Part shown: in pieces, positions 24,190-36,366 of the stretch | How positions within the stretch are numbered: position 1 is the first letter of the stretch | Layout: each line of letters starts with the position of its first letter | DNA from: Trema orientale | Taxonomy: Eukaryota > Streptophyta > Magnoliopsida > Rosales > Cannabaceae | Direction of reading: 5' to 3' | Length of the DNA: 64,000 nt | Assembly (NCBI GenBank): GCA_002914845.1 | Contig: JXTC01000010.1 | Location: forward strand, 1,393,198-1,457,197 | Notes under the pieces: generated by a model | The model's input: only the letters and a program-made list of their open reading frames with translations | Told to the model about the DNA's origin: nothing | Database searches by the model: none | Program-made: the position numbers and the translations under genes

Positions 24190-26802
24190 CCTCCAAAATG
24201 AATCAAAGTACTAAGGCAAGATAAAGGGAGATCATGTAATATTGGGCTCGAGAGAAAAACAGAAAGTAAATGATCTGATATCTCTATTATCCACCTCAAG
24301 ATGGCGTGTGAAGATATTGAAAATCCCTCTTCAAAAGTAGATGGTGAAAAGGTTCTGCAATAAGAGATTTGTAAAAGAGCAAGGTTATGATGCACTTTGT
24401 TAGGTCCAAGGTATTGACAAGTGTTAGCAAATAATTGGCAAAAACAATAAACTCAAGTTGTTGTGAGAAAACTAACAAGTTATTGCAACAGGTCTCCTGA
24501 TGTTGTAAAACACTTGTTGCAACAAATTTACAAGATTGCTCGCAACAGATTTATACAGGCAAAAATCTAATTTTTGAAACTTTTTGTTCTTGCATCTTTT
24601 GGCCTAATTTTCCTTATTAAACATTTCTAGAAGGATAACAGAGATTATTGCTGATGAATTTTCGTGATTAAGATAGACCTAATTAATTGAGGTATTTTAT
24701 CTCAATTTTTCTTTGATTAAGTTTCTATTTTTAGCTTGATTCTTGCTCTTTATTACCTCAAATTTTGGATAATGATTTTTTACAGGTGTATAAGCAGAAT
24801 CAAGATAATGGATGAATATTTCATCCATTATGGTGCAGAATATGTCCTCATTAAATTAATGTAATTAATTTTATGAGCTGTCAGGATTTTCAGGCAAAAT
24901 CTGTTGTAACAGATTATGCTGTTTGTGGAAAGTTTTCTTATTTGATTTTGATTGACTCTAATTAATTGTGAAATCAATCTTTATCTTTAAGAAAAGATTT
25001 TATAGGTATAAAAGAGTGATTTCAAAGCCAAAATCGTGGAGAACTTCTCTCAATGCACCTGGACACTTTTTGGAGACAATTCATGAAAGCTGTTGCAACA
25101 GATTTCAGATTGTCCAAATAAGGAATGACAACAGATTTTGTAGCAAATTATTCCTTTCTAATTTTCAGCCTTTTCACACTAAGAAAGTACGAAATTGAGG
25201 CTAGAAATTCATCTATAAAAGCTCACCAAGTCCAAGAAATTTGTATGCACTTCAGAGAGAAAAATTTGCTGCAATAGATCTTTTATTTTTGTGCCCAAAC
25301 TATGAGAAAAAGAGAGCATTTGTAAAAGAGTTTTGGGAGTTTATTTTTGTGTAAGCCTTGAATGTTCTTAGAGTGATTAGCTCTTGGAAAATCACTTGAG
25401 ATTATAAAAGTCCTTCGGGAGAAGGGCTGGGTGTTCTTCGGGAGAAGATAGGTTCTAGTGCATAGGAGAGAGTCCTAGTGTGTGGAACTGAAAGTACGCC
25501 GTAGCAGAGAAGATTGATCCAGCTATTGAAGAGAGTTTAAGAGCTTGGAGTCAAGTAAGACGAGTACAGCTTGCTGAACATATTGAGTGAAGAGTCAAAC
25601 ACGGTACATCAAGATATGAGGGAGTCTTTCTTGTTTAAATCATTGGTGTTTATAATTTAAAAATTTCTACTAATATGTTTCTTTCTCTAGTCGTGGTCCC
25701 GTGGAGTAGGTTATTGAAAAATAGCCGAATTATGTAAAAATCTCTGGTATCATTTATTTTCTTTTAATTTCATTATTGTGGTTTTTTTTTTTTCCTATAG
25801 CACACGTTTAATACTTCATTGTTGCAACAACAACAATATGACTAACTGTTGCAACAGCTGCAGAATTCCTCTAACTATTGCAATAACAATGACAATCAAC
25901 TTTTATTGCAATCTTGGATCTTTCACACTTAAATAGAGGTGTAGGATCCGTGCGAAGATATTGAAAATCCCTCTTCAAAAGTAGATGGTGAGAACGTTCT
26001 GTAATAAGAGATTTGTAAAAGAGCAAGGTTATCATGCACTTATATAAAGGTGTAGGGTCTATATACAAATTTAATGGTATGGATCTATTTCTATTAATAT
26101 ATGATGTTAAACACCAAATGCATGTAACATTTTCCTTCATAAAAATATAAGCTAATGGCTTCTGTGATCTAACATATTTAGTGCAAATAAGTTCTTGTTG
26201 AATCTTTAGATGAAGTAAACGATAGTTGATCTCGATATGTTCTGTTCGTTCATGAAAAATTGGGTTGGAGCAATTTGCAGAGCAATCTGTTGTGACGATA
26301 CAGTTGTATTCGTTGAGAGTGGTGTACTCCTAAGTCTGAGCACACAATAACATAGTCACCAAGTAAAATATGCAACAGGTTGTTAACATATGGCTTGTTA
26401 CTCCTTTTTAATGAATATGAGACTATTGATTGCATTTTGGACTTCCAAGAGATTGGTGATTCTCCAATAAGCAGAACACAGTGACCAGCAATTGAATGCC
26501 GAGAATCAAAATAAACATGCAAATCTGTTGCCCCGGAAGATGAAAGAAGAATTTCTTGTCCTGGAATATTATTCTTAATAAGTAGAACAAATTACCCGCG
26601 TTGCCGCAAGGTAGTGTTAATGCCTTTGCTTTTCAAGACAACTAACATAAATTTGGACTTTATAAGTGAGATCAGGCCTAGTCTCTATGAGGTAAAGCAA
26701 ATGATCAATTAAACACCTGTAACAAGAGGCATTAAATATCCGTTTTATGCAAATGAGTGAGTGGAGGCACTTTAGGAATGAAAAGTATAAGTTTAACTCC
26801 AT
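24190..26802 (-). mobile_element. Copia fossil, 3' end of pol and probable LTR
   Basis: The minus strand at 26250-26802 matches the end of Copia reverse transcriptase (LLYLIETRPDLTY) and RNase H (SRHSIAGHCVLLIGESPISW). Below it, 24400-25900 is LTR-like or leader-like AT-rich DNA with recurring CAACAGATTT motifs. A direct repeat of about 90 bp occurs at 24303-24392 and 25948-26037. The coding part is incomplete and broken; gag, protease and integrase were not seen. Confidence 0.6.
24303..26037. repeat. Pair of about 90-bp direct repeats bracketing 1.55 kb
   Basis: The copies (24303-24392 and 25948-26037) share GAAGATATTGAAAATCCCTC and later GAGATTTGTAAAAGAGCAAG, with only a few differences. 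They may be parts of LTRs or leader of the Copia fossil. Confidence 0.65.
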
Positions 26803-27389
26803 AGTAAACGGTTAGCTTGAATCAATAATAACTCTCTGTATTCATTATTAGGCTTGTTCATTTTACTACAGAAGTTCTCGTTCTATCTTCTTCGAGAATA
26901 CTATCTTTAAGTATATATTGTCTGAACTATATTATTATACAAGTACAAGATAGAAAACAAAAATTATGTAAAAATAAACCAGTATTTCACAAAACATGAC
27001 TTGTATGTTGAGCTAGACAAATTAAAGATTATGTATGTAGCTCGTGGTCTTGCCAGCTAGATTCTCATTTAGAGTAGACAATGAAATTATTATATGGTTG
27101 AAAGATTATTGTACCTGTGGGAATTCAAGAACCTATATAATGATACAGATGTTTCCGCCAAAAAAACAAAAAATAAAAAATAATTACAATCCAAACTTGC
27201 CAAGCAATATTAAAAGGAAATTACTTCACAATCAACAATTGAAAATAACATACAATAGCAAACTTAAATGAACAAATAAAATTGACGAGTACAATACGCA
27301 AACTGACCACAAAGCAAACAATAAACACTATTGGAAACTTCAAAATGAATTCTCAATCCTTGTTATACATAGATGTGATCAGTTGCCGT

Positions 27390-28128
27390 CTAAAACTTAG
27401 ACTGAACATTTAAGACAACGTTCTTATCCACTTGAAAAGCCTTGGCAAGAATATCAGCAGAGATTTTAGGCTGGGATCCAAACACTGCATTGGCAATAGT
27501 AATAACTCCTGGATTTTGGCTACTCAAAGCTGCAATGGCGATCGCATTACCATATCCAATGTTTCTCTGGAAATGAATGAGTCCAACCGGGAAAACAAAC
27601 ACATCTCCCTTCTGAAGAACTTTCGTAATGAGACGGTTTTCTGGATTGGACGTGACAAACCCCACTTCAAGGCTGCCTTCTATGACGGTCAAAATCTCAC
27701 TGCCACGAGGATGTGTGTGTGGTGGATTAATTCCCCATGGGGCATAGTCGATTCGAGCAAGAGAGATGCCTAGAGTATTGAGGCCTGCAATTTGGGTTAC
27801 AGTGACTGGAGTCACTCGAGAACCAACTGGATTTGATGTGTTGCCTGGTTTGTCAAGCCCACTGAAGAAGAAGTCATCAGCCTGGACAAGCTTGGGGTCC
27901 TTACAGACAAACCCATTTAGTAGCACTGCAATGATAAACCAATGACACAAGTCAACTCAAAACTAAAAACTTGGTTGATATTTATTACAAAGTGAATATA
28001 TAAACCTACATACCTGAACTGTTGGAGTCTTTGACACAAAAATCCTGAAGAGAACTAGGATCAGAAGCGAGGGCAATGGAACAAGTTATAGCAAACAATA
28101 ATGCTAGCATTAAAAATTGAGAAGCCAT
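27390..28128 (-). CDS. GLP: Germin-like protein 2 (secreted cupin), two exons
   Basis: Exon 1 is 28128-28014 and exon 2 is 27925-27390, with an 88-bp GT-AG intron in phase 1. The product is 216 residues. It has a signal peptide ([12 protein letters not shown]..., cut near residue 21), box A with SLQDFCV (Cys31), box [11 protein letters not shown] with His108, His110 and Glu115, and box C with His156, the full Mn-binding set. The NTS glycosylation site and the KGD are kept. Only about 12 of 178 exon 2 residues differ from GLP1, yet exon 1 differs at roughly 11 of 38 and the introns are unalike in length. Likely an apoplastic, cell-wall-associated protein; enzymatic activity (superoxide dismutase, oxalate oxidase or none) is not decided by the sequence. 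The nearby W-box (28339-28344) hints at stress or pathogen regulation, an inference. Confidence 0.95.
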
Positions 28129-28282
28129 TGTGTTCAATATAGCACTATCCTTTTAGTAGGGACAATATTTTTTGTGTGAAGTAACTAAAAACTTAACTGG
28201 GTCACCTTTTTTCTTTGAATTTGTGATCAATAGGAGATCTTAATTAGTTGAAGTGAGGATTGGAGAACCAAGTGGAGCTGCT

Positions 28283-28288
28283 TTTATA
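28283..28288 (-). promoter_or_regulatory. TATA box of GLP2
   Basis: TATAAA in CTTATAAAAG on the minus strand, 155 bp upstream of the start codon. Confidence 0.6.
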
Positions 28289-28338
28289 AGGAGTTGAGGT
28301 GCTGGAGATGTTGTCATGGATTGAAAAGGTCTAGTCGT

Positions 28339-28344
28339 GGTCAA
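28339..28344 (-). promoter_or_regulatory. W-box (TTGACC) of GLP2
   Basis: TTGACC on the minus strand, 51 bp upstream of the TATA box, followed by ACGACTAGACCTTTTCAA. WRKY factors bind TTGAC(C/T). The same block is found upstream of GLP3. Confidence 0.5.
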
Positions 28345-29251
28345 TAATTAGTAAAGCCGTGTATACGTAACTAAGATATATAAATATTATGTTGTCCGTC
28401 CATGCACTAAAATGTTCTAGGCAATATTTCGTCTCATCTTTGACATTTTGTCATGTTAAGGTTGTGCAATTCTGTTAAAATATAACTAAAAGTTGGCCAA
28501 TACCTCTTAATGATTTTAAGTTAGTTCTAGGAGAATTTCTAAATCAATATAGTGTCAGTGATCTATCAGAGCATGGAGATTTGAATTCAAACCGTGTGAA
28601 ATCAAACAAACAAACTGACATTAATTAAGAAGAATATATATATATATATACACATACATACATACATATATATATATTATAGCCTGCCGGCAATTCAAGC
28701 GCTTCGTGCCAATCGACTTCATGTAAGTGGATAAGGGCGAATCCTATTTATAATTCATTTATTTGGTTTTTTTTTTTTTTCAAGGGAATCCGATTAATGA
28801 ACTAATGCTCCACCTTTTCTCCTAATCACATATACGCGTATGAATATTTATTCCACAACTTAATTTATGTCTTCGTCAGTATTTTTTTTTTATTTTGTTT
28901 TTATCAAAATTAATGCTCATCTCATATGTTCTTATGTTCTTAAGCTCGGTTGTGACTAGCTTGGTCAACAGTTGAACAATTATACGAAAAATATCTACTA
29001 ATATGCACGGATACATGGCAGGGTGAGGCCTAGTACTAACTTTATTACCACTACAAGGCAGGATGTAAATTAAAGACCAAGAGTAGTTATCGTAAAATTT
29101 TAGTTACTATAAGAAATGGTTTTTTTTACGCACCAGGACAAACAGCATATATATAATTATTAAGAAGAAACGGCCTTTTTACCGAAAGATTTTTCCATCA
29201 ATATACCTACTTGTCATATTTATACTTATATATTTTTGTGTATATTAAAAG

Positions 29252-29430
29252 AATAATGCTAGGAATTCCACCTAGTTTATTACTATTTTTAATACTATCT
29301 GACATGGTAAATAAGTTGTGTTACAATTCAACTTGTGAATTGAAATTTATCGCAAATTAGTTTAATGATATTCATAATTTGTATAGTAACAAATCATATA
29401 CCTCATCAAGTAGTATTAAAGAGATAGGAT
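29252..29430. mobile_element. MITE-like copy related to 9284-9464
   Basis: Begins AATAATGCTAGGAATTCCACC and shares the AACAAATCATAT and GTAGTATTAAA segments with the other members. The inverted ends are weaker than at 9284; edges approximate. Confidence 0.35.
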
Positions 29431-29908
29431 ATATGATTACCAAAAAAAAAAAAAAAAAATCATACTGGAATATCACATTCCATAATATGTCTCGTTAAAA
29501 ATCTCATAGAGCAAAATTGGGAACTCTAGAAGGAAACAAGGGCACTGTGTGAGATATAACTATCAATGAAAACGATAAAAAGAATGAAGAGACATATTTT
29601 GAATTTAAATTAAATTAAGTTATTGTGATTTAGATGACAAAGGCTCTCTCTTGAATGAGCTTTGATTTTACTAAAGTAAAGACCGAATTAGAATTTTCCA
29701 ATTCAATCCTTTGAAAGAGTACATAATATATATGAGTATAATAGTAGCCTAGAGTTGTTTTGATCGCATGGTTTAAAGTAAATTTGGTGAATATATTCTA
29801 TTACAAATGTAAAAGCTGTCAAAGGTTATTATGATATCTAGCTCACGTTAAGGGCTGACAGTTTCTATGGATTAAATGCATGTGACTGGGCAATTTTTTG
29901 CTCTCGGA

Positions 29909-30904
29909 CACTATTATAGAAAACCTTTTCCACATCATTTATAAGGCGATCTGATAGAGAAACCATGTTGATCAATAAGTGACGTGGAAATGAGTGATAT
30001 AATAGCACTACATTATACCACGTCGCTTTAAAAACGATATGGTTTGCTACCCTACTATATCACTTGTATAGAAAGTGACATAGTAGGCCAAAATATCTGA
30101 CAAATTATCAGTTATTAAGGTCCTACTATGTTGCTTTTGGAGAAATACCATATCACTTCCCTAGAAAACAACACGTATGTACCATGTATCATGTATCATG
30201 TTGCTTTTATAGGAAGCAACGTGGTAAGTATCGTCTTCCTCCCTGCATGCTCTGCCGATGTAGGTCGCCGCATCCTAAAAAATTTTGAACACCCCATGGG
30301 TCTCCTCGTAGATCAAACTAATGATACGCTTCACACTACCTTTATGAGCCCAACACCGAATCATCGACTTCGTGATCTATTGTCTAAATCTTTATGATGT
30401 CGCTTCGCTCCTCTCCTCCCTTTCTACGCCCTAATATTGTCGATGATAGTAGGAAACCTTATGAATCTTCACGTAAAAGATCAAAAAGAACTATTACAGA
30501 AATTTTCAAAGACATAAAAATAGAAGAAACTAAAATTAGAGAAAGAGGTACCTGAAATTTGAAATGGGTAGAGTTTGAATGAGAAGGTATTGAAAATTTT
30601 TTATTTGTTCAAATCAGGGTCGGGAGACGATTTGGTGGGGTTGATAATTTTGAATAGACGGTCATAATGGATTATTTTTTATGAGTGCAGATCGATGACG
30701 TGGCTAACACAAGCCCTCTACCACGTTACTTTTGCAGAAAACGACGTAGTATATGGCCTAATTACATCGCTCGTTACATAAGCAATGTGGTAGAACCTGC
30801 AATCACATCGCTTTTAAATGATGTGACGTGGGAGTCCAACTACGTCGTTTTTTTTTTAAAAACGACGTGATTCAAGTGACGTCATTGTCCCTTTTTAAGT
30901 AGTG
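29909..30904. mobile_element. Non-autonomous CACTA-like element
   Basis: Starts CACTATTATAGAAAACC and ends with TAGTG (inverted end CACTACTTAAAAAGGG). Flanking triplets are GGA and AGA. Both ends carry subterminal copies such as AACGACGTGG, GCAACGTGGTA and CACGTCGCTTT, as in En/Spm elements. The centre (30240-30660) is richer in GC and not repetitive, and could be captured host sequence. No transposase. Confidence 0.6.
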
Positions 30905-30927
30905 AGAGAATCTCTGCATTCAGGGGA

Positions 30928-33157
30928 TGTGACAATCCGTATAAAGAAAAAAAAAAGGGTTTAAATAATATTAAATAAAAAATATAAAGGTAAATGAAAT
31001 GACAAAAGAACCCTTGATTAATATATACTATTTGGGGACACATTGGTAATTCTATTAGAGACAGTTTAAGAAATCCTAAGACTAATAATCTGCTCAGTTT
31101 TATATGTACGCTTTATGAGAAAGGCAGAGAGACAGTCACATAATTTCAAGGAAGAAGGAGAAGCAAGAAGATGATTCAATTCATTCGAATGTTAAGGTAA
31201 TTAACTGTAGTCTATTGAGTCTATATGCACTAATTAGATTTTTGGGGATTGAAATTGCATGTCTAGGGTTAGGGTTTTAATTTGCTCATAAATAATTTAT
31301 GAACTATTAGGATGAATCTGATTAGAAGATGAATCCTATTGATATTAGGATTCAAACAAGACAAATTTTAAGTGATTTGGTTTAGTAAATAGAAAGTTAT
31401 GAATTTTTGAGTTTTGGACTAAGATGTAAAAACGCAGCAGAGAATACGACTAGCTTTTTAGGAAATTTTGCTAGTCTGATTAGGTCATATTTGGTATGGT
31501 TAGAAAGCTTATCGAATTATCTTTCTAATGGTATATAATTTGTCAAAAATAAACTTATAACCAAAGAGTTATAGCCAATTGAAGTGAGTATTACGAATCT
31601 GGAAGAAATCTGAAACTTTAGGTACTTTTAGCAAAATATGGCTGCGGCTTGTCTGACTGTACGGGACTTACCTATAGACCCTATAGCTACATTCTTGGTA
31701 CTTTTAGGACCTCATGACTTGTAGAATATTTCCTCTAAGTTTGATGATTTTTAGAGAGATATTAGAATTGTTATGAATCGTAAGAAATTGACATTATTGG
31801 GAATAGCTATGGAGTTGATTATAGAAGATGCATGGGCAGTAAGTAGTCAACACTTTTAGCATAATTAGAGTATGATTTTATTGTTGTGATACTTATATAT
31901 GATTTGTGTGATAATAGGCATTTGAGAGATTATGTGGATTATTTTGGTTAAATAGGCAAAGCGAAAGAGGTAAGTAACCTTTGATCTTTTCTAGTAGTTT
32001 TCATCGTCCAAAAGCTAAATGTTTTATTGTTTTATTATTTCTAATAGAATCATGTTTACAAGTATTTTCTTTAAAATATGACTTCAAGTAAAATATATTT
32101 TGGTAATAAGACTATTTATTGAAAGAAATCTGTTTTATTAAAATAACGTAATTTTTGTGAAAATAGTATGATTCTATGTTTTGTACTAAATTATGGATCA
32201 AGTATATGAATTACTATTGAATATGATTACAAGAAAATTATTTTGGAATGAGTACGATGTTATAATGAGATGAAAGTAAAATTGTTTATGATTCGTTATT
32301 ATAAATAAGTATTTTGAAACTCTCTTCTGTGACTATGCACGTGGACCCAATCCACAGGGGTTATATGTGGACAGTACTGACCTAGCTGCAGGGTTAAATG
32401 TAGTAGATTCGTGATTCGTACCCGGCTACAGGGGTTATCTGTAGTAGATTTGGACCCGGCTACAGGGGTTATTTGTGGCAGATTCGGACCCGGCTACAGG
32501 GGTTATTTGTGGCAGATTCGGACCTAGTCACAGGGGTTAAGTGTGGCCATAGTCACCAAAAACTGGGGAGAAATAAAATTGAAATTGTTATTGACTAAAA
32601 GGGATTCGAAAAGACAGATTTGGAAACTTATTTCTTCTTTTGTAAAATTGTTTACTAAACGACTTGATTTGAGTATTTTTCAAGTATTGATTTCTGAAAT
32701 CAAAATTGTTCTGAAAAATATTTATTAATGATTTTGGTCTACATATGCTTGATCCAACTAGATAAGATTACTGGTTACTTACTGGGCTTCTAGCTCACCT
32801 TTTTATTTTTCCTCCCAGGTTTTAAAGATTATCAGTTAACAGGCTCATAAAGGGAACTTATTTAGTAATAATTGAGGTGCATAGTTCAAAGAGAGGAATT
32901 CTTCATCTTGATTGCGAAAATGTAAAGACTCAGAAGGTTGATTATCTTGAATTTATTAGATTATAGTTTTTACTGCATAGTATTTATTTTGAGTATTTGG
33001 AGACTTTATAAGAGTTGTTAAATTTTATGTTATATATTGGTATTTATTAGAGACTAAATATTCTTAATTATATTGGTTTATAGAAAGATACCTTGCATGC
33101 CTATGAGGCTTTGCTTTATGGGCATGCGGCGCACGTCCTCGGGTGTGGGGCGTGACA
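30928..33157 (+). mobile_element. Solo LTR, Gypsy-like
   Basis: Begins TGTGACAATCC and ends GGGGCGTGACA, a pairing typical of plant Gypsy-type LTRs. Flanking pentamers GGGGA (30923-30927) and CGGGA (33158-33162) match at four of five, fitting a target duplication. No internal domain remains, so it is most simply a solo LTR left by recombination. Family assignment is inference from the ends. Confidence 0.7.
32341..32550. repeat. Minisatellite inside the solo LTR
   Basis: About six units of roughly 34 bp built on ACCCGGCTACAGGGGTTAT followed by TTGTGGCAGATTCGG. The two central units are identical. Confidence 0.85.
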
Positions 33158-33645
33158 CGGGAAGTATAAAAATAATTGGCTTTACATCTCACGTCTTCGT
33201 CCTTTCATGATAGTTTGTATTCTTATATTTTCCGGACGAATGGAATGTGATAAACTGTTTCATTTTTTTTTTTGTATTTCTTTTCTATTTTATTAGCTAA
33301 AAAAGTGCCACATCATCCTAAAAATAATAGAAGCATTTTGTGGGAAGTTATTTAAAAATAATAATAAACTATTTCAAATAAAGTGATTTGATTAACGAGA
33401 TAATGAGAAGACAACAAAAATTGAGATAGCTGATCTCAATTCCGAACGAGCTTCATAAGATAGTTGTATTCAGTCTTTTCTTGGTGGATGTGACCTCATG
33501 AGATCTATTAAGACTCCCATGTTGTAGATTTCGTTAAAAACTTCTGGGATTGTTGAACTTTCTATTTTTTCTTTTTTTTTTTCAAAAATTTGAGGAGGGC
33601 CTTAATTGGTACAGGATAGGTTTTCCAGTCATGGAATGTGGGTAT

Positions 33646-33760
33646 AAGATCATCTCCAACCCACGCCATTTAGGTGTGGGAAAAGAAGATTTGTCACTGG
33701 GAATTGGCAACTCAACACCATTTTGGCGTTTGAGCCCAGCTGTGAATAGTGTCACGCCGG
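33646..33760. mobile_element. MITE fragment with CATCTCCAACCC start
   Basis: Begins ATCATCTCCAACCCACGCC; a common plant MITE terminus. Its other end is not clear and it runs into the hAT-like repeat that follows. Confidence 0.35.
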
Positions 33761-33763
33761 GTT

Positions 33764-34215
33764 GACCCGAACCCAACCCGCACAACCCGCTTTGGTGAAT
33801 AACATCTAACCCATAACCCGATTTTGACCCGTCAACCCGTTTTTGACCCGCCAACCCGCTATGACCCGTATTTTTTTACTTATATTTTTTTTTCTAAGGC
33901 TATTATTGTCTCATTTTAAAATAAATAAATTAAGGATAATTTATAAAACTTACATTGTACAAATTTAATTTATCTATAATAATAGTCATAAACAAATTAA
34001 ATAAAAAATATTTTTATAATTTAATTATATATATATTTGTTGGCGGGTCAAACGGGTCAAGTTCGTGTCAAGCGGGTTGACCCGAATCCGACCCGTTTTT
34101 TTATTCGTGTCAGGTTGGTCGACCCGAACCCGACCCGCACCCTTTTTCTTCAACCCTAACCCGCAAAAAATCGTGTCGTGTCGTCGTGTCGTAACCCGAA
34201 TTGCCACCCCTAACT
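33764..34215. mobile_element. hAT-like MITE rich in GACCCG
   Basis: Both ends carry repeated GACCCG / CGGGTC motifs around an AT-rich core. The right end, inverted, is TAGGGGTGGCAATTCGGG, typical of a widespread hAT-type plant family. The left terminus looks lost or fused to the preceding fragment. Confidence 0.55.
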
Positions 34216-34825
34216 TTCGAGAGAGAAAAAAAAAAAAAAAAAAAGGAAAAGAAAGGAGCGTATATTTTAAGCTCATACATGTGCCACGCACGTGGGCAAT
34301 ACTTTAGCACATATTTAACTCATATTTTTAACGTTCCAGAAGCTACTGGAGGACACGCGTCATCATCTTCTTCAAGCTTGTATATAAGCCGAGTTTAACA
34401 GAATTATTTTTAAAAAAGAAGAAGAAGAAGTTAGATTTTCATTTTGTTATACTGTAAGATTAAGCTAGAAGAGAAAGGGAGATTGCGAATGAGGTGGAAA
34501 GAAAAAGGGAAATTTTAACGGGGTTTCTTAGCATTGTAATTTTTCTCGGGAAAAAGTTTGCGTTTGTGCAGTGGTGGATTGAAAGACTTGAGTGTTGTAA
34601 ACTCTATTATTCAACATAGTGCAAAATCGAATTCCTCAAGGGGAGTTGGCAGGGACGTAGGCTCGAATTCCAGCTCAATCTTGAAAACAATTTTTTGTGC
34701 TCTTGATTGCATTTGAGTTTCTTGTTTCCACATTTGATTGATCGAAGTTAGTGTCGGAAAAATTTCTACGTACATTTTTTTTTCCCGAAAAGTAAAAAAG
34801 AGAAACAGTCTCAAGGAACTAGGGC

Positions 34826-35190
34826 ATCTCTAACCCTTTACACCAAATTAGTGTAATTTTTACTCTATTTTGATTCACATCAAAATAACTTTATCTCTAA
34901 CTCATTATCCTATTTCTAACACCAAAAATGAATACTCCTTGTATATTCCTTTTTATCTACTTTTTATATAAATTTTCTCTAATTCTCCAATATTTATCTA
35001 TTTCACCAATAATGCCACATACAAATTTTTTTTACATATTGATTCAATAATATGTTTTATTATTTAAGAAAGTCATAGAAACTAATAGATTAAGTAATTA
35101 TATTTTATTAACTAAAATTGCCAATTTATATAATTAATATAAGTTTGATGCTTTTACATTATAATTAAATTGATATTTCATATTATTTAC
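34826..35190. mobile_element. AT-rich MITE candidate
   Basis: Starts GGGCATCTCTAACCC, like the other CATCTCCAA ends in the window, then runs into non-coding AT-rich DNA. Right end not found. Confidence 0.3.
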
Positions 35191-35439
35191 TTATTAAAAA
35201 TTCTCAATATAAAATTAATCACGAAATAATAATAAAGATATGAGACATAAAAAGGAAGATTTTTACGGAAGATTTTTACTTTTTGATAGCAAAAAGTTGT
35301 TAATTTTGGCAAAACTATGCAATTAGGGTCAAAACTAATAAAAAAAAAACAATACTTCCATTTGTGGGCTTTTTTGCAAATTAAAAAAAAATAGTTAAAA
35401 AAAAAAGAATTAGCATTTGTAAATAGTACCATATCAATA

Positions 35440-35575
35440 TGTGCGGGTCGGGTTAGTGTTGATGATTTTCTGACACGACGGGTCACGGGTCGGGTTCGGG
35501 TTAACATAATTTATGTATATATTAGACTTCAACCCGACACGAACCCGACCCATCGACCCGAATTGACACCCCTAC
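35440..35575. mobile_element. Fragment of the same hAT-like GACCCG family
   Basis: CGGGTCGGGTT motifs on the left and ACCCGAATTGACACCCCTAC on the right (inverted start GTAGGGGTGTCAATTCGGG). Short and probably internally deleted. Confidence 0.5.
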
Positions 35576-35588
35576 TCGAAAGCATATA

Positions 35589-35815
35589 TAAGCTCCTTTA
35601 ATAAGCTCAAACTCATCACTCCATGAGCTTAGTAGCAAGATATGAGCTCAGCCCAATAAAGCCCATTTAGTGTATAAACACTTTATGAGCCCAATGAGCT
35701 CAACCTTTAGCACATTTACTGAGCTCGGTCTTTAGCTCCTTATGTCAAATAAAAGCCCATCCGACTGAGCTAAATATAGCTCATATTAGTAAGCTCAATT
35801 TAGCTCATCTTCTCC
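35589..35815. repeat. AGCTC-rich imperfect repeat block
   Basis: More than ten spaced copies of GAGCTCA or AGCTCA occur in 230 bp between AT-rich stretches. Not coding. Confidence 0.6.
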
Positions 35816-36209
35816 TCTTTATAAATGACACCTACTGGACAATTTTTTTTTTTTTTGTCCTTTCTTCCATGTTTTAGGAGCTGTAAACTCCACCTAGCAT
35901 ATGAGAACTGAATCAACAATGTAGAACTACAAAAATGCGATCATATATGTGATCAATGACTACCTTATGAGTGAAAGAAAAAGTAATTTTAGACCTGGGA
36001 TATCATTGGGTATGTAATGTACAACGAATTTATCTAGATTAATGTTTTAGAAGTTGAGTGAAAATTCAAATACTCTTTAGCCAAATATATCCTCTCCATT
36101 ATGGGTCCTATTTTTAAGTAGAGCCAATCAAAATACAAGAATTAAAGAGTATCAATACTCCCAAAAAGTGGTGGAATATTGTAGAAGTTTCCTGTAGTTA
36201 TATATGCCA

Positions 36210-36366
36210 ACTGGGGCTAGCTCAGTTGGTCCAAGGTTTAAGGGTTGTGTGTGTGTGTTTGGGGGGGTCAGGGGTTCAAACCTTGGTAGTGTGTGTGTGT
36301 GTCATTTTCCTTTAATTTGTAGTAAGTAGTGGTCATTAGTTAAGCTCCATTTTTATAAAAAAATAT
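36210..36366 (+). mobile_element. tRNA-derived SINE
   Basis: A Pol III A box TAGCTCAGTTGG (36218-36229) and B box GGTTCAAACC (36273-36282) are separated by 43 bp, followed by a body of about 80 bp and an A/TA-rich tail. The region between the boxes contains a GT run and is not a foldable tRNA, so a SINE rather than a tRNA gene. Confidence 0.65.

Noticed and set aside
36210-36285. tRNA gene
   Set aside because: The promoter boxes are good but the sequence between them cannot form the anticodon arm; a SINE fits better.
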